Below, piece by piece: positions 17,236 to 24,362 of a stretch of 64,000 nt of DNA. This DNA comes from Leifsonia sp. ZF2019 (GTDB lineage Bacteria > Actinomycetota > Actinomycetes > Actinomycetales > Microbacteriaceae). Numbering within the stretch: position 1 is the stretch's first letter; each line of letters starts with the position of its first letter. The notes below the pieces were generated by a model. The model was not told the origin of the DNA, ran no database searches, and was given only the letters and a program-made list of their open reading frames with translations. The stretch lies in NCBI RefSeq assembly GCF_019924635.1, contig NZ_CP065037.1, forward strand, positions 1,612,001 to 1,676,000, given 5' to 3'. Position numbers and translations under genes: made by a program.

Positions 17236-18587
17236 TGGCGGTCAAGGATTTCGCCCTGCCGGATCTCGGGGAGGGCCTCACCGAGTCGGAGCTGGTGAGC
17301 TGGAAGGTCGCCGTCGGCGACAGTGTGCGGCTCAACCAGATCATCGCCGAGGTCGAGACGGCCAAGGCATTGGTGGAGCTGCCCGCGCCCTACGACGGGC
17401 GGGTGTCGCGGCTCTACGTCGAGCCGGGCGTGACGGTCGCGGTGGGGGAGCCGCTCGTCGCCTTCGAGGTGGCGGGCGCGGAGCCGGAGACCGCTCCCGC
17501 TGCCGCCTCCGGTGGCCAGGCCGAGGTGCCGGAGCCGACCCTGGTCGGCTACGGTGCCCGGCCCGACGCGACGTCGCGACCCGTGCGCCGGGCGCGGCCG
17601 GGCCTGACCGGGGCGCCCGCCGCGGCGACGCACGGGCAGACCGCGTCCCCGATCGCTTCGACCGGCATTGCAGCCGCCACGCCCGCCGCCGAGCGCCCGC
17701 GGGCCACACCGCCGGTGCGCAGACTCGCGCGGGAGCGCGGCATCGACCTCGCCACCGTCACCGGGACGGGCGAGCGCGGCCTCGTCACCCGCCAGGATCT
17801 CGACGCCGAGACCGCCTCGCCTCGCGTGTCCGAGACCTTCGGAGCGAACCGCCTCCCGGTGGCCGCGGCCACGACGGCGCCCGCCCGGGGCGACACCCGC
17901 ATCCCGATCCGCGGCGTGCGCAAGGCGACCGCCGAGGCCATGGTCCGCAGCGCGTTCTCCGCCCCGCAGGCGACGGTGTTCGTCACGGTCGATGTGACCG
18001 CCACCTCGCAGCTCGTCGAGCGGTTGCGGGCGCGCACGGAGACCGCCGAGGCCCGGCCGGGGCTCCTCGCCGTCGTCGCCAAGGCGCTCTGCCTCGCGAT
18101 CCGTCGCACGCCCGACGTCAACGCGCGCTGGGACGACACCGCCCAGGAGATCGTCCAGTCGGGTGCGGTGCACCTGGGCATCGCCGCCGCCACGCCGCGC
18201 GGCCTGCTCGTCCCGGTCGTCCGCGACGCCGACCTGCTGCCGCTGCCGGAGCTCGCCGCCGCGATCCGCTCCCTGGCGGAGACGGCCCGGGCGGGACGCA
18301 CCGCGCCGGCCGATCTGACGGGCGGCACGATCACGATCACCAACGTCGGCGTGTTCGGGGTGGACGCGGGCACGCCCATCCTGACGCCGGGGGAGGCCGC
18401 CATCCTGGCCCTCGGCGCTGTGCGCCGTCAGCCGTGGGAGTACGACGGGGGCATCGCGCTGCGCGACGTGGTCACGCTGGCCCTGTCGTTCGATCACCGG
18501 ATCGTGGACGGCCAGCAGGCCTCCCGATTGCTCTCCGATGTCGGCCGCATCCTGCACGACCCGGGATCTGTGCTCGCCCTGGTGTGA
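17235..18587 (+). CDS. bkdC: Dihydrolipoamide acyltransferase (E2) of 2-oxo-acid dehydrogenase
   Basis: This 450-residue E2 core moves the acyl group from E1 to CoA. A lipoyl domain occupies residues 1-80 with the modified Lys44 in EVETAKALVELP. An Ala/Pro-rich linker follows, then a peripheral subunit-binding domain near 155-195 (PPVRRLARERGIDLATVTGTG). The catalytic domain ends with DHRIVDGQQA near residue 420. Only one lipoyl domain is present. No E3 (dihydrolipoamide dehydrogenase) gene lies nearby, so a shared E3 must be encoded elsewhere. It ends 11 bases from the convergent dapD. Confidence 0.92.
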   Translation: MAVKDFALPDLGEGLTESELVSWKVAVGDSVRLNQIIAEVETAKALVELPAPYDGRVSRLYVEPGVTVAVGEPLVAFEVAGAEPETAPAAASGGQAEVPEPTLVGYGARPDATSRPVRRARPGLTGAPAAATHGQTASPIASTGIAAATPAAERPRATPPVRRLARERGIDLATVTGTGERGLVTRQDLDAETASPRVSETFGANRLPVAAATTAPARGDTRIPIRGVRKATAEAMVRSAFSAPQATVFVTVDVTATSQLVERLRARTETAEARPGLLAVVAKALCLAIRRTPDVNARWDDTAQEIVQSGAVHLGIAAATPRGLLVPVVRDADLLPLPELAAAIRSLAETARAGRTAPADLTGGTITITNVGVFGVDAGTPILTPGEAAILALGAVRRQPWEYDGGIALRDVVTLALSFDHRIVDGQQASRLLSDVGRILHDPGSVLALV

Positions 18588-18598
18588 GGGCGCGACCG

Positions 18599-19588
18599 TC
18601 AGGCGTGCAGCGCCGCGTTGAGCTCGACGCCCGAGCCGGCGCGGCGCAGCACCTCGACGGCTCCGCTGACGGAGTTGCGGCGGAAGAGCAGGCCCGGAAC
18701 GCCTGACAGCTCGACGGCCTTGACCGTCTGGGGGCGGCCGTCGGCGGTGGGGGCCGCGTCGACGACGATGACCTTCGTGCCGGCCGTGACGTAGAGGCCC
18801 GCCTCCACGACGCTGTCGTCGCCGATGGAGATGCCGATGCCGGAGTTGGCGCCGAGCAGGGCGCGTTCGCCGATCGCGACGCGCTGGGTGCCCCCGCCGG
18901 AGAGTGTGCCCATGATGGAGGCCCCGCCGCCGATGTCGGACCCGTCGCCCACGACGACGCCCTGCGAGATGCGGCCTTCGACCATGGAGGAGCCGAGCGT
19001 GCCGGCGTTGAAGTTGACGAAGCCTTCGTGCATCACGGTCGTACCCGGTGCGAGGTGGGCGCCGAGGCGCACGCGCGAGGCGTCGGCGATGCGGACCCGG
19101 TCGGGTGTGACGTAGTCGAGCAGGCGCGGGAACTTGTCGATGCCCGTGGCGTGGATGCCGGCTCGCTGCAGGGCCGGGCGCAGGCGGTCGAAGTCGGCCG
19201 GGAGGACCGGGCCGGCGTTCGTCCAGGTGACGATCGGGAGGTGGGCGAAGACGCCGTCGAGGTTGACCGTGTTCGGCGCGACGAGGAGGTGCGAGAGCAG
19301 GTGGAGGCGCAGGTAGGCGTCCGGCGTGGTGGCGGGGGGAGCATCGAGGTCGATCTCGACGGTCACGATGTCGATGCGGACGTTCCGGCGGGCGTCTTCG
19401 CCTGCCAGGGCCTCGAGCTCGGCCGGGGCGATCCACGGCTCGCGACCGGCCGGGATGCCGCCGAGGCGCGGTGACGGGTACCAGGTGTCGAGCACGGTGC
19501 CGTCGCCGGCGACCGTCGCGAGTCCGTATCCCCACGCGGTGCGGGAGGCGGCGGGCGCGGGGGACTCGTCAGCAATCTCGGAAGGCAT
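18599..19588 (-). CDS. dapD: Tetrahydrodipicolinate N-succinyltransferase
   Basis: This 329-residue enzyme transfers succinyl from succinyl-CoA to tetrahydrodipicolinate in the succinylase branch of lysine and diaminopimelate synthesis. It is the longer actinobacterial form. The left-handed beta-helix of hexapeptide repeats spans about residues 155-290 ([27 protein letters not shown], interrupted, then [24 protein letters not shown]). It is divergently paired with dapE, the next enzyme but one in the pathway. Only 17 bases separate the two starts, and no ribosome site is present. Confidence 0.95.
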   Translation of the reverse strand: MPSEIADESPAPAASRTAWGYGLATVAGDGTVLDTWYPSPRLGGIPAGREPWIAPAELEALAGEDARRNVRIDIVTVEIDLDAPPATTPDAYLRLHLLSHLLVAPNTVNLDGVFAHLPIVTWTNAGPVLPADFDRLRPALQRAGIHATGIDKFPRLLDYVTPDRVRIADASRVRLGAHLAPGTTVMHEGFVNFNAGTLGSSMVEGRISQGVVVGDGSDIGGGASIMGTLSGGGTQRVAIGERALLGANSGIGISIGDDSVVEAGLYVTAGTKVIVVDAAPTADGRPQTVKAVELSGVPGLLFRRNSVSGAVEVLRRAGSGVELNAALHA

Positions 19589-19593
19589 GGCTC

Positions 19594-19599
19594 TAGATT
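19594..19599. promoter_or_regulatory. Overlapping divergent -10 boxes for dapD and dapE
   Basis: The same six bases read TAGATT on the plus strand (six bases before the dapE GTG at 19606) and TAATCT on the minus strand (five bases before the dapD ATG at 19588). The 17-bp gap has no room for two ribosome sites, so both genes are probably leaderless and polymerases would compete for one site. Confidence 0.55.
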
Positions 19600-19605
19600 A
19601 GTAGG

Positions 19606-20688
19606 GTGCCTCTCGACCTCAGCGCCACCTCCACCGACCTCACCCGCCAGATCTGCGACATCGAGTCCGTGTCCGGGAACGAGAAGGAACTGGCCGACGC
19701 CATCGAGGAGGCCCTCGCCGGCCTCGACCACCTCGAGGTGATCCGGGACGGCGACACGATCGTCGCCCGCACGAACCTCGGACGGGAGCGCCGTGCGTTG
19801 ATCGCCGGCCACATCGACACCGTTCCCCTCAACGGCAACCTGCCGACGCGCTTCGAGACCGAGGGCGGTATCACCTATCTGTGGGGCCGCGGGACCGTCG
19901 ACATGAAGGCCGGCACCGCCGTGCAGCTGAAGCTCGCCGCCGAGCTCACCGATCCCGCGATCGACGTGACGTGGATGTGGTACGACCACGAGGAGGTCAA
20001 CGCCGAGCTCAACGGCCTCAACCGGCTCTCGCGCAACCGCCCCGATCTGTTCGCCGGAGACTTCGCGATCCTCGGGGAGCCGAGCAACGGCGTCGTCGAG
20101 GGCGGCTGCAACGGCAACCTCCGCGTCGAGGTGCGCGCCTTCGGCCTGCGCGCGCACTCCGCCCGCGGCTGGGTGGGCGAGAACGCCATCCACAAGGTCG
20201 CGCCCATCCTCGACATCCTCGCCGCCTACCAGGCGCGCGAAGTTGAGGTCGACGGGCTCGTCTACAAGGAGGGGCTGAACGCGGTCGGGATCTCCGGCGG
20301 CATCGCGGGCAACATCATCCCCGACGAGGCGATGGTGCACATCAACTACCGGTTCGCACCCTCCCGCAGCTCGCAGGAGGCCATCGACCACATGCACGAG
20401 CTGTTCGGCGACTACGAGATCACTGTCGTCGACCGGGCGGACGGCGCCCGCCCCGGCCTCGACGCACCGCTCGCACAGGAGTTCGTCGCCGCGGTCGGCG
20501 GCGTGGCCAAGCCGAAGTACGGCTGGACCGATGTCGCGCGGTTCAGCGCACTCGGCATCCCCTCCGTCAACTACGGCCCGGGCGACCCGCTGAAGGCGCA
20601 CGCCGACGACGAGCGTGTCGACGTGGAGCAGATCGTCGCGGTGGAGGCGGGGCTCCGTGCCTGGCTCACCGGCGCAGGCTCCCGCTGA
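19606..20688 (+). CDS. dapE: Succinyl-diaminopimelate desuccinylase
   Basis: This 360-residue M20-family metallohydrolase removes succinate from N-succinyl-LL-diaminopimelate. Metal and catalytic residues are visible at His69 and Asp71 (AGHIDTVP), Asp99 (GRGTVDMKAG) and Glu129/Glu130 (YDHEEVNAE); the histidine near the end would be in NYGPGDPLKAHADDE. The dimerisation domain occupies the middle (ARGWVGENAIHK). The start is GTG 19606, leaderless, diverging from dapD. The downstream membrane-protein gene probably overlaps its 3' end. Confidence 0.95.
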   Translation: MPLDLSATSTDLTRQICDIESVSGNEKELADAIEEALAGLDHLEVIRDGDTIVARTNLGRERRALIAGHIDTVPLNGNLPTRFETEGGITYLWGRGTVDMKAGTAVQLKLAAELTDPAIDVTWMWYDHEEVNAELNGLNRLSRNRPDLFAGDFAILGEPSNGVVEGGCNGNLRVEVRAFGLRAHSARGWVGENAIHKVAPILDILAAYQAREVEVDGLVYKEGLNAVGISGGIAGNIIPDEAMVHINYRFAPSRSSQEAIDHMHELFGDYEITVVDRADGARPGLDAPLAQEFVAAVGGVAKPKYGWTDVARFSALGIPSVNYGPGDPLKAHADDERVDVEQIVAVEAGLRAWLTGAGSR

Positions 20689-21904
20689 GCCGTCCGCCGC
20701 CGTGCGCTCCGCGGCGGCGGCGGCGTGGTGGACCCGCTGGTGGGTCCGCGTGCTTGCGATCTTCGTCGCGAGCCGCGTCGTCACCACCGTCATTCTGCTG
20801 ATCTTCGCGGCGAACCAGGGTCAGAATCCCTGGACCGGGCCGAAGCCGGACTACTTCTCGTTCGCGACCATCTGGGACGGCCTCTGGTACAACATCATCG
20901 CCGTCTCGGGGTATCCCTCGACGCTGCCGACCGACGGCGGGCACGTGACCGAGAACGCGTGGGCGTTCATGCCGGTGTACCCGGGCGTCGTGAACGCCGT
21001 CATGTTCGTCACGCGGTTGTCGTGGGCGCCCGCTTCCGTGCTGGTCTCCGTCGCCTGCGGTGCGGGCGCTGCGTTGGTGTTCCACCGCCTGCTGCGGCGC
21101 GTCGGGCTCTCGGAGTCCACCGCGCTGTTCGCGATCGTGCTGTTCTGCGTCGCACCGGTCTCGCCGCTGTTCCAGGTCTCGTACGCCGAGTCGCTGGGCA
21201 TCCTGCTGCTGGCGGTCGCGCTGCTGCTGCTCGTCGAGCGCCGGTACGGCTGGCTGTTCCCCGTCACGCTCGTGATGGCGTTCACCCGCCCGAGCGGCCT
21301 CGCCTTCGCCCTCGCCCTCGGCCTTCACGTGATCTACCGCTGGGTGCGCCGCGGCACCGACCCCTTCCCGGTGCGCGAGCGCGTGCTGAGCGTGTCCCTG
21401 ACGGTGTTCAGCGGCCTCGCGGGCCTCGCGTGGCCCGCGATCGCCGGGCTCGTGACGGGGTCGTGGACGGCGTACACCGACACGGAACTCGCCTGGCGCG
21501 CCGCGTACATCGGCTACGTGCACCTCGTGCCGTTCGCGCCCTGGTTCCAGGGGGCGCAGTGGTGGTCCACCGTGATGCTCGGCATCCCGGGCTGGGTCGG
21601 CATCGTCGCCCTGGTGGTGATCGTCGCGCTCTACGCCGTGCTGCTCTTCTCGCCCCCGGTGCGCCGGCTCGGACCCGATCTGCTGTTCTGGGTGATCGCG
21701 TACTCCGTGTACCTCTTCGCGGTCTTCTTTCCGCAGTCGAGCACGTTCCGGCTCCTCCTGCCCCTGTTCCCGCTCCTCGGTGTGCTGGCGCTGCCGCGCA
21801 GCCGCGTCTACCGGGTCCTGATGGTCGTGCTGTTCCTCGCGATGCAGGTCGGCTGGATCGCCATCTGCTGGGGCGTCGCGGGAGCCGACTGGTCGCCGCC
21901 GTGA
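20657..21904 (+). CDS. PIG-V-like (mannosyltransferase family) multi-pass membrane protein
   Basis: This protein of about 415 residues has some ten or eleven membrane segments. An early loop carries WDGLWYNIIAVSGYP, the acidic motif seen in PIG-V/GT-C type glycosyltransferases that use polyprenyl-phosphate sugars. A role in adding a mannose-like sugar outside the membrane is the family-based guess; the substrate is unknown. GTG 20657 was chosen because GGAGG lies nine bases upstream. It overlaps dapE by 32 bases, suggesting coupling; GTG 20702 is the non-overlapping alternative. Confidence 0.7.
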   Translation: MPGSPAQAPAEPSAAVRSAAAAAWWTRWWVRVLAIFVASRVVTTVILLIFAANQGQNPWTGPKPDYFSFATIWDGLWYNIIAVSGYPSTLPTDGGHVTENAWAFMPVYPGVVNAVMFVTRLSWAPASVLVSVACGAGAALVFHRLLRRVGLSESTALFAIVLFCVAPVSPLFQVSYAESLGILLLAVALLLLVERRYGWLFPVTLVMAFTRPSGLAFALALGLHVIYRWVRRGTDPFPVRERVLSVSLTVFSGLAGLAWPAIAGLVTGSWTAYTDTELAWRAAYIGYVHLVPFAPWFQGAQWWSTVMLGIPGWVGIVALVVIVALYAVLLFSPPVRRLGPDLLFWVIAYSVYLFAVFFPQSSTFRLLLPLFPLLGVLALPRSRVYRVLMVVLFLAMQVGWIAICWGVAGADWSPP

Positions 21905-21992
21905 TCTCTGCGACCTTCGGCGTACGTCCTCGATTTCCACAGGTCGGCGCCGATGTCGGATAATAGGGGGACATCCACGAAAGGGGAGCTGC

Positions 21993-22166
21993 ATGGCGGC
22001 CATGAAGCCGAGGACCGGGGACGGGCCAATGGAGGCTGTGAAGGAGGGACGGCTCATCATCGTGCGTGTGCCGCTCGAAGGCGGCGGACGACTGGTGGTC
22101 TCCGTCAACGACGCGGAAGCCAAAGAACTCCACGATGCTCTGGCGAGCGTCGTGAGCGCCTCCTAG
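21993..22166 (+). CDS. DUF3117 domain-containing small protein
   Basis: This 57-residue protein (MAAMKPRTGDGPMEAVKEGR, then a GGGRLVVSVNDAEAKELHDAL stretch) is a very conserved small actinobacterial family of unknown function. It starts at ATG 21993 after GGGGAG, has a plausible -10 GATAAT at 21959-21964 and ends just before a perfect terminator. It therefore looks like a single well-expressed unit. The equivalent gene in M. tuberculosis is, from memory, Rv1211, in a similar neighbourhood. Confidence 0.88.
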   Translation: MAAMKPRTGDGPMEAVKEGRLIIVRVPLEGGGRLVVSVNDAEAKELHDALASVVSAS

Positions 22167-22178
22167 ACACGAACACCT

Positions 22179-22210
22179 CGAACGGACCCTGAGCGATCAG
22201 GGTCCGTTCG
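22179..22210 (+). terminator. Intrinsic terminator after the DUF3117 gene
   Basis: A perfect 14-bp stem (22179-22192 with 22197-22210) is closed by a GCGA (GNRA) tetraloop and followed by TCGTTT. It is 12 bases after the stop and also faces the convergent methyltransferase gene. Confidence 0.85.
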
Positions 22211-22255
22211 TCGTTTCCCGAGTGCGTGGCCCCGCCGGCGTGGCAGGGGCGCGGC

Positions 22256-22888
22256 TCACGGGGTCAGTTTGGTGAGCTGCAGGAGGCCGTCGCCCGCGGG
22301 CGAGAGGGCGCTGATGACAGCGCCGGAACCGGCCGTCTCGGTGATGAGGGTGCGGAATCCGGTCGCGATGTCGTCGCGGGCGGCCGGGTCGGCGACGCGG
22401 CCGCGCCAGAGCGCGCGGGCCACGAGCACCGTGCCGCCCGGGCGAACGAGCCGCAGACCGTGCTCGACGTATTCGATGACCGACTGCGGGTCCGCGTCGA
22501 TGAAGACGATGTCGTAGGAGTTCTCGTTCATCCGGGGCAGGACGTCGAGCGCGCGGCCCGTGATGAGGCGCACCCGGTTGGAGGCGATGCCCGCCTCGGT
22601 GAACGCGGTGCGCGCGTGCTGCTGGTGGTCGACCTCCTGATCGATGGAGGTCAGCTGAGCGTTCGTCCCGCCGGTGAGCAGCCAGAGGCCGGAGACGCCG
22701 ACACCGGTGCCGATCTCGACGATGTTCTCGGCGGCGGTGGCGGCGACGACGACGGCCGCCTGAGCCCCGGTGCTGGGCGAGATCGGGTCGACTCCCAGTT
22801 CCAGCGACTGCTGGCGGGCCCGCGCGATCACCTCGCTCTCGACGATGACGTCGTCGGCGAATCTCCAGTTCGAGTCCTTGTCTGACAC
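22256..22888 (-). CDS. SAM-dependent O-methyltransferase
   Basis: This 210-residue protein has the O-methyltransferase family 3 (catechol-O-methyltransferase-like) pattern. The SAM-binding VEIGTGVGVSGLWLL lies near residue 58, the acidic TSIDQEVDHQQHAR near 82 and the metal-site-like DIVFIDADPQSVIEY near 125. The substrate is unknown. The start is GTG 22888, supported by AAGGAG five bases upstream. Its homologue in M. tuberculosis sits beside sigE, but here tatB follows directly on the other strand. Confidence 0.87.
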   Translation of the reverse strand: MSDKDSNWRFADDVIVESEVIARARQQSLELGVDPISPSTGAQAAVVVAATAAENIVEIGTGVGVSGLWLLTGGTNAQLTSIDQEVDHQQHARTAFTEAGIASNRVRLITGRALDVLPRMNENSYDIVFIDADPQSVIEYVEHGLRLVRPGGTVLVARALWRGRVADPAARDDIATGFRTLITETAGSGAVISALSPAGDGLLQLTKLTP

Positions 22889-22952
22889 AGCGCTCCTTGC
22901 CTCCGGTCCAGGATACGGCCCGGGAACCCAGCATCCGCGCAAGCCGGCACGA

Positions 22953-22958
22953 TACTCT
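22953..22958 (+). promoter_or_regulatory. tatB: Leaderless -10 box of tatB
   Basis: TACTCT lies six bases before the GTG start at 22965, and no purine-rich ribosome site is present in between. No clear -35 hexamer was found. Confidence 0.45.
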
Positions 22959-22964
22959 GAACGT

Positions 22965-23321
22965 GTGTTCGGTCTGACCTTCGACAAGCTGCTCATCGTC
23001 GCGGTGATCGCTGCCTTCGTCATCGGTCCCGAGCGGCTCCCCACCTACGCCGGCAAACTCGGCCAGTTCGTGCGGTCGCTGCGCGACTTCGCCAACGGAG
23101 CCAAGAGCCGCATGCGCGACGAGATGGGCCCCGAATTCGACGAGGTCGACTGGAAGAAGCTCGACCCCCGCCAGTACGACCCGCGCCGCATCATCCGCGA
23201 GGCGCTCCTCGACGACGCCCCCGCGCCCGCCAGCGCCATCAAGCCAGCGAGCCCCGCGGCCGCGGCACGGCGCGCCCTGCCGGCGGGCGCCGTGCCGCCG
23301 TTCGACGCCGAGGCGACGTAG
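22965..23321 (+). CDS. tatB: Sec-independent protein translocase protein TatB
   Basis: This 118-residue protein has the TatA/B build: a short membrane helix (FDKLLIVAVIAAFVIG), the conserved hinge GPERLPTYAGKLGQFVRSLRD split across residues 21-41, an amphipathic helix and a charged tail with an Ala/Pro-rich end. TatB with TatC recognises twin-arginine signal peptides of folded exported proteins. The EF/ERLP form without a TatA-type FG start points to TatB. The start is GTG 22965. No tatC or tatA is in the window. Confidence 0.87.
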   Translation: MFGLTFDKLLIVAVIAAFVIGPERLPTYAGKLGQFVRSLRDFANGAKSRMRDEMGPEFDEVDWKKLDPRQYDPRRIIREALLDDAPAPASAIKPASPAAAARRALPAGAVPPFDAEAT

Positions 23322-23326
23322 CCGGG

Positions 23327-23893
23327 CTACTCGATGAGCGCGGGCGGCGACCAGGACGGCCACCGCGGATCGCCGAGCGCGAGACCGTGCTCGTAAGTCG
23401 CGATGCGACGAAACGGTGATGCGGCCGCGGAGTTGTCGAAGAGTTCCGTCCGGTCCGCGGTGGAGCGGGCGCGGGCGACGAGGTCCCACAGGCGCGCGTA
23501 GCGTTCCCGGATCTTCCGCTCGGGTACCGCATGGCCGCCGTCGCGCACGCGCTCCGCGACGCGGCGGATGCTCAGTTCGACGGGCACGAGCATCACGTGC
23601 AGATGCACCAGGTACCCACGACGGACCGCCGATTCGACGAGCTGAAGCTTGCTGGGGTGGCTGAAGACCGTCTCGCTGATGAAGGACGCGCCGGACGCCA
23701 GGAGTCGAGCGCGCTCGTCGGATGCGGCGCGCGAGGCGTCGTACGCATGCTCGGACTGTGCATGCGGCCACCGTTCGGCCGCGATGAGGTCGGCGTTCAC
23801 GAACGGGAGGTGCGTCACCGGCCGCAGGACCCGGGTGACGTAGGTGGTCTTGCCGGAACCGTTCGGTCCGGCGAGGAGGTGCAGGACGGGCAC
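23327..23893 (-). CDS. Zeta-toxin-like P-loop kinase
   Basis: This 188-residue protein starts with a Walker A motif at residues 9-17 (GPNGSGKTT). It continues with PFVNADLIAAERWP and ASFISETVFSHPSKLQLVESAVRRGY, a pattern shared with zeta toxin/UDP-GlcNAc kinase-like P-loop proteins. It starts at GTG 23893, three bases after the stop of a ParD-like gene. The pair looks like a toxin-antitoxin unit with the antitoxin first. A simple nucleotide or sugar kinase role is possible. It converges on tatB with five bases between. Confidence 0.75.
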   Translation of the reverse strand: MPVLHLLAGPNGSGKTTYVTRVLRPVTHLPFVNADLIAAERWPHAQSEHAYDASRAASDERARLLASGASFISETVFSHPSKLQLVESAVRRGYLVHLHVMLVPVELSIRRVAERVRDGGHAVPERKIRERYARLWDLVARARSTADRTELFDNSAAASPFRRIATYEHGLALGDPRWPSWSPPALIE

Positions 23894-23896
23894 GCG

Positions 23897-24259
23897 TCAG
23901 TCGTCCGCGCCGCCGCCTCGGGCGACGATGGCACCGTTCTCATCCGCTTCCGTCCACGAACGACCGCTCGCGGTGAACTCCCGAGCGAGATCGAGCGTGC
24001 CCAGGCGTGCGGCGATCTCCTCGTCCCAGATCGCTCGTACGACGGCCTGCCCGCGCTCGCCGAGGTCGTCGTAGGCGCCTTCGCCCGCGAGGACGCGCTG
24101 GATGTCCCGCTGGCTCGTGCCGGGAGAGGCCTCCAGCTCGCGTCCGATGCGCGCCCAATGGCTGATCTGCTGGGCGGCGCTGCGACTCGCGACGGCTCCG
24201 ACCGCTTTCGCCGCCTCGAAGAGTTCGCCGTCCATCCGCATCGGCATCGTCTGACCCAT
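23897..24259 (-). CDS. ParD-like antitoxin family protein
   Basis: This 120-residue protein begins MGQTMPMRMDGELFEAAKAVGAVASRS (broken here as residues 1-27) and continues AAQQISHWARIGRELEASP, the pattern of ParD-like TA-system antitoxins with an N-terminal ribbon-helix-helix-like segment. The rest (IQRVLAGEGAYDDL, EEIAARLG) would bind the toxin. Start ATG 24259 has a TACACT box on the minus strand at 24266-24271, six bases upstream, so the unit is probably leaderless. It is followed by the kinase-like gene after three bases. Confidence 0.7.
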   Translation of the reverse strand: MGQTMPMRMDGELFEAAKAVGAVASRSAAQQISHWARIGRELEASPGTSQRDIQRVLAGEGAYDDLGERGQAVVRAIWDEEIAARLGTLDLAREFTASGRSWTEADENGAIVARGGGADD

Positions 24260-24362
24260 GCGTCGAGTGTAGCGGATTGCTACGCCGATCGGTCGAGGGA
24301 GCGGGCCCCGGATCGGCCGCGCTGCGCCGGGCATCCGACCCCGCATCCAATACGATGCGGAC

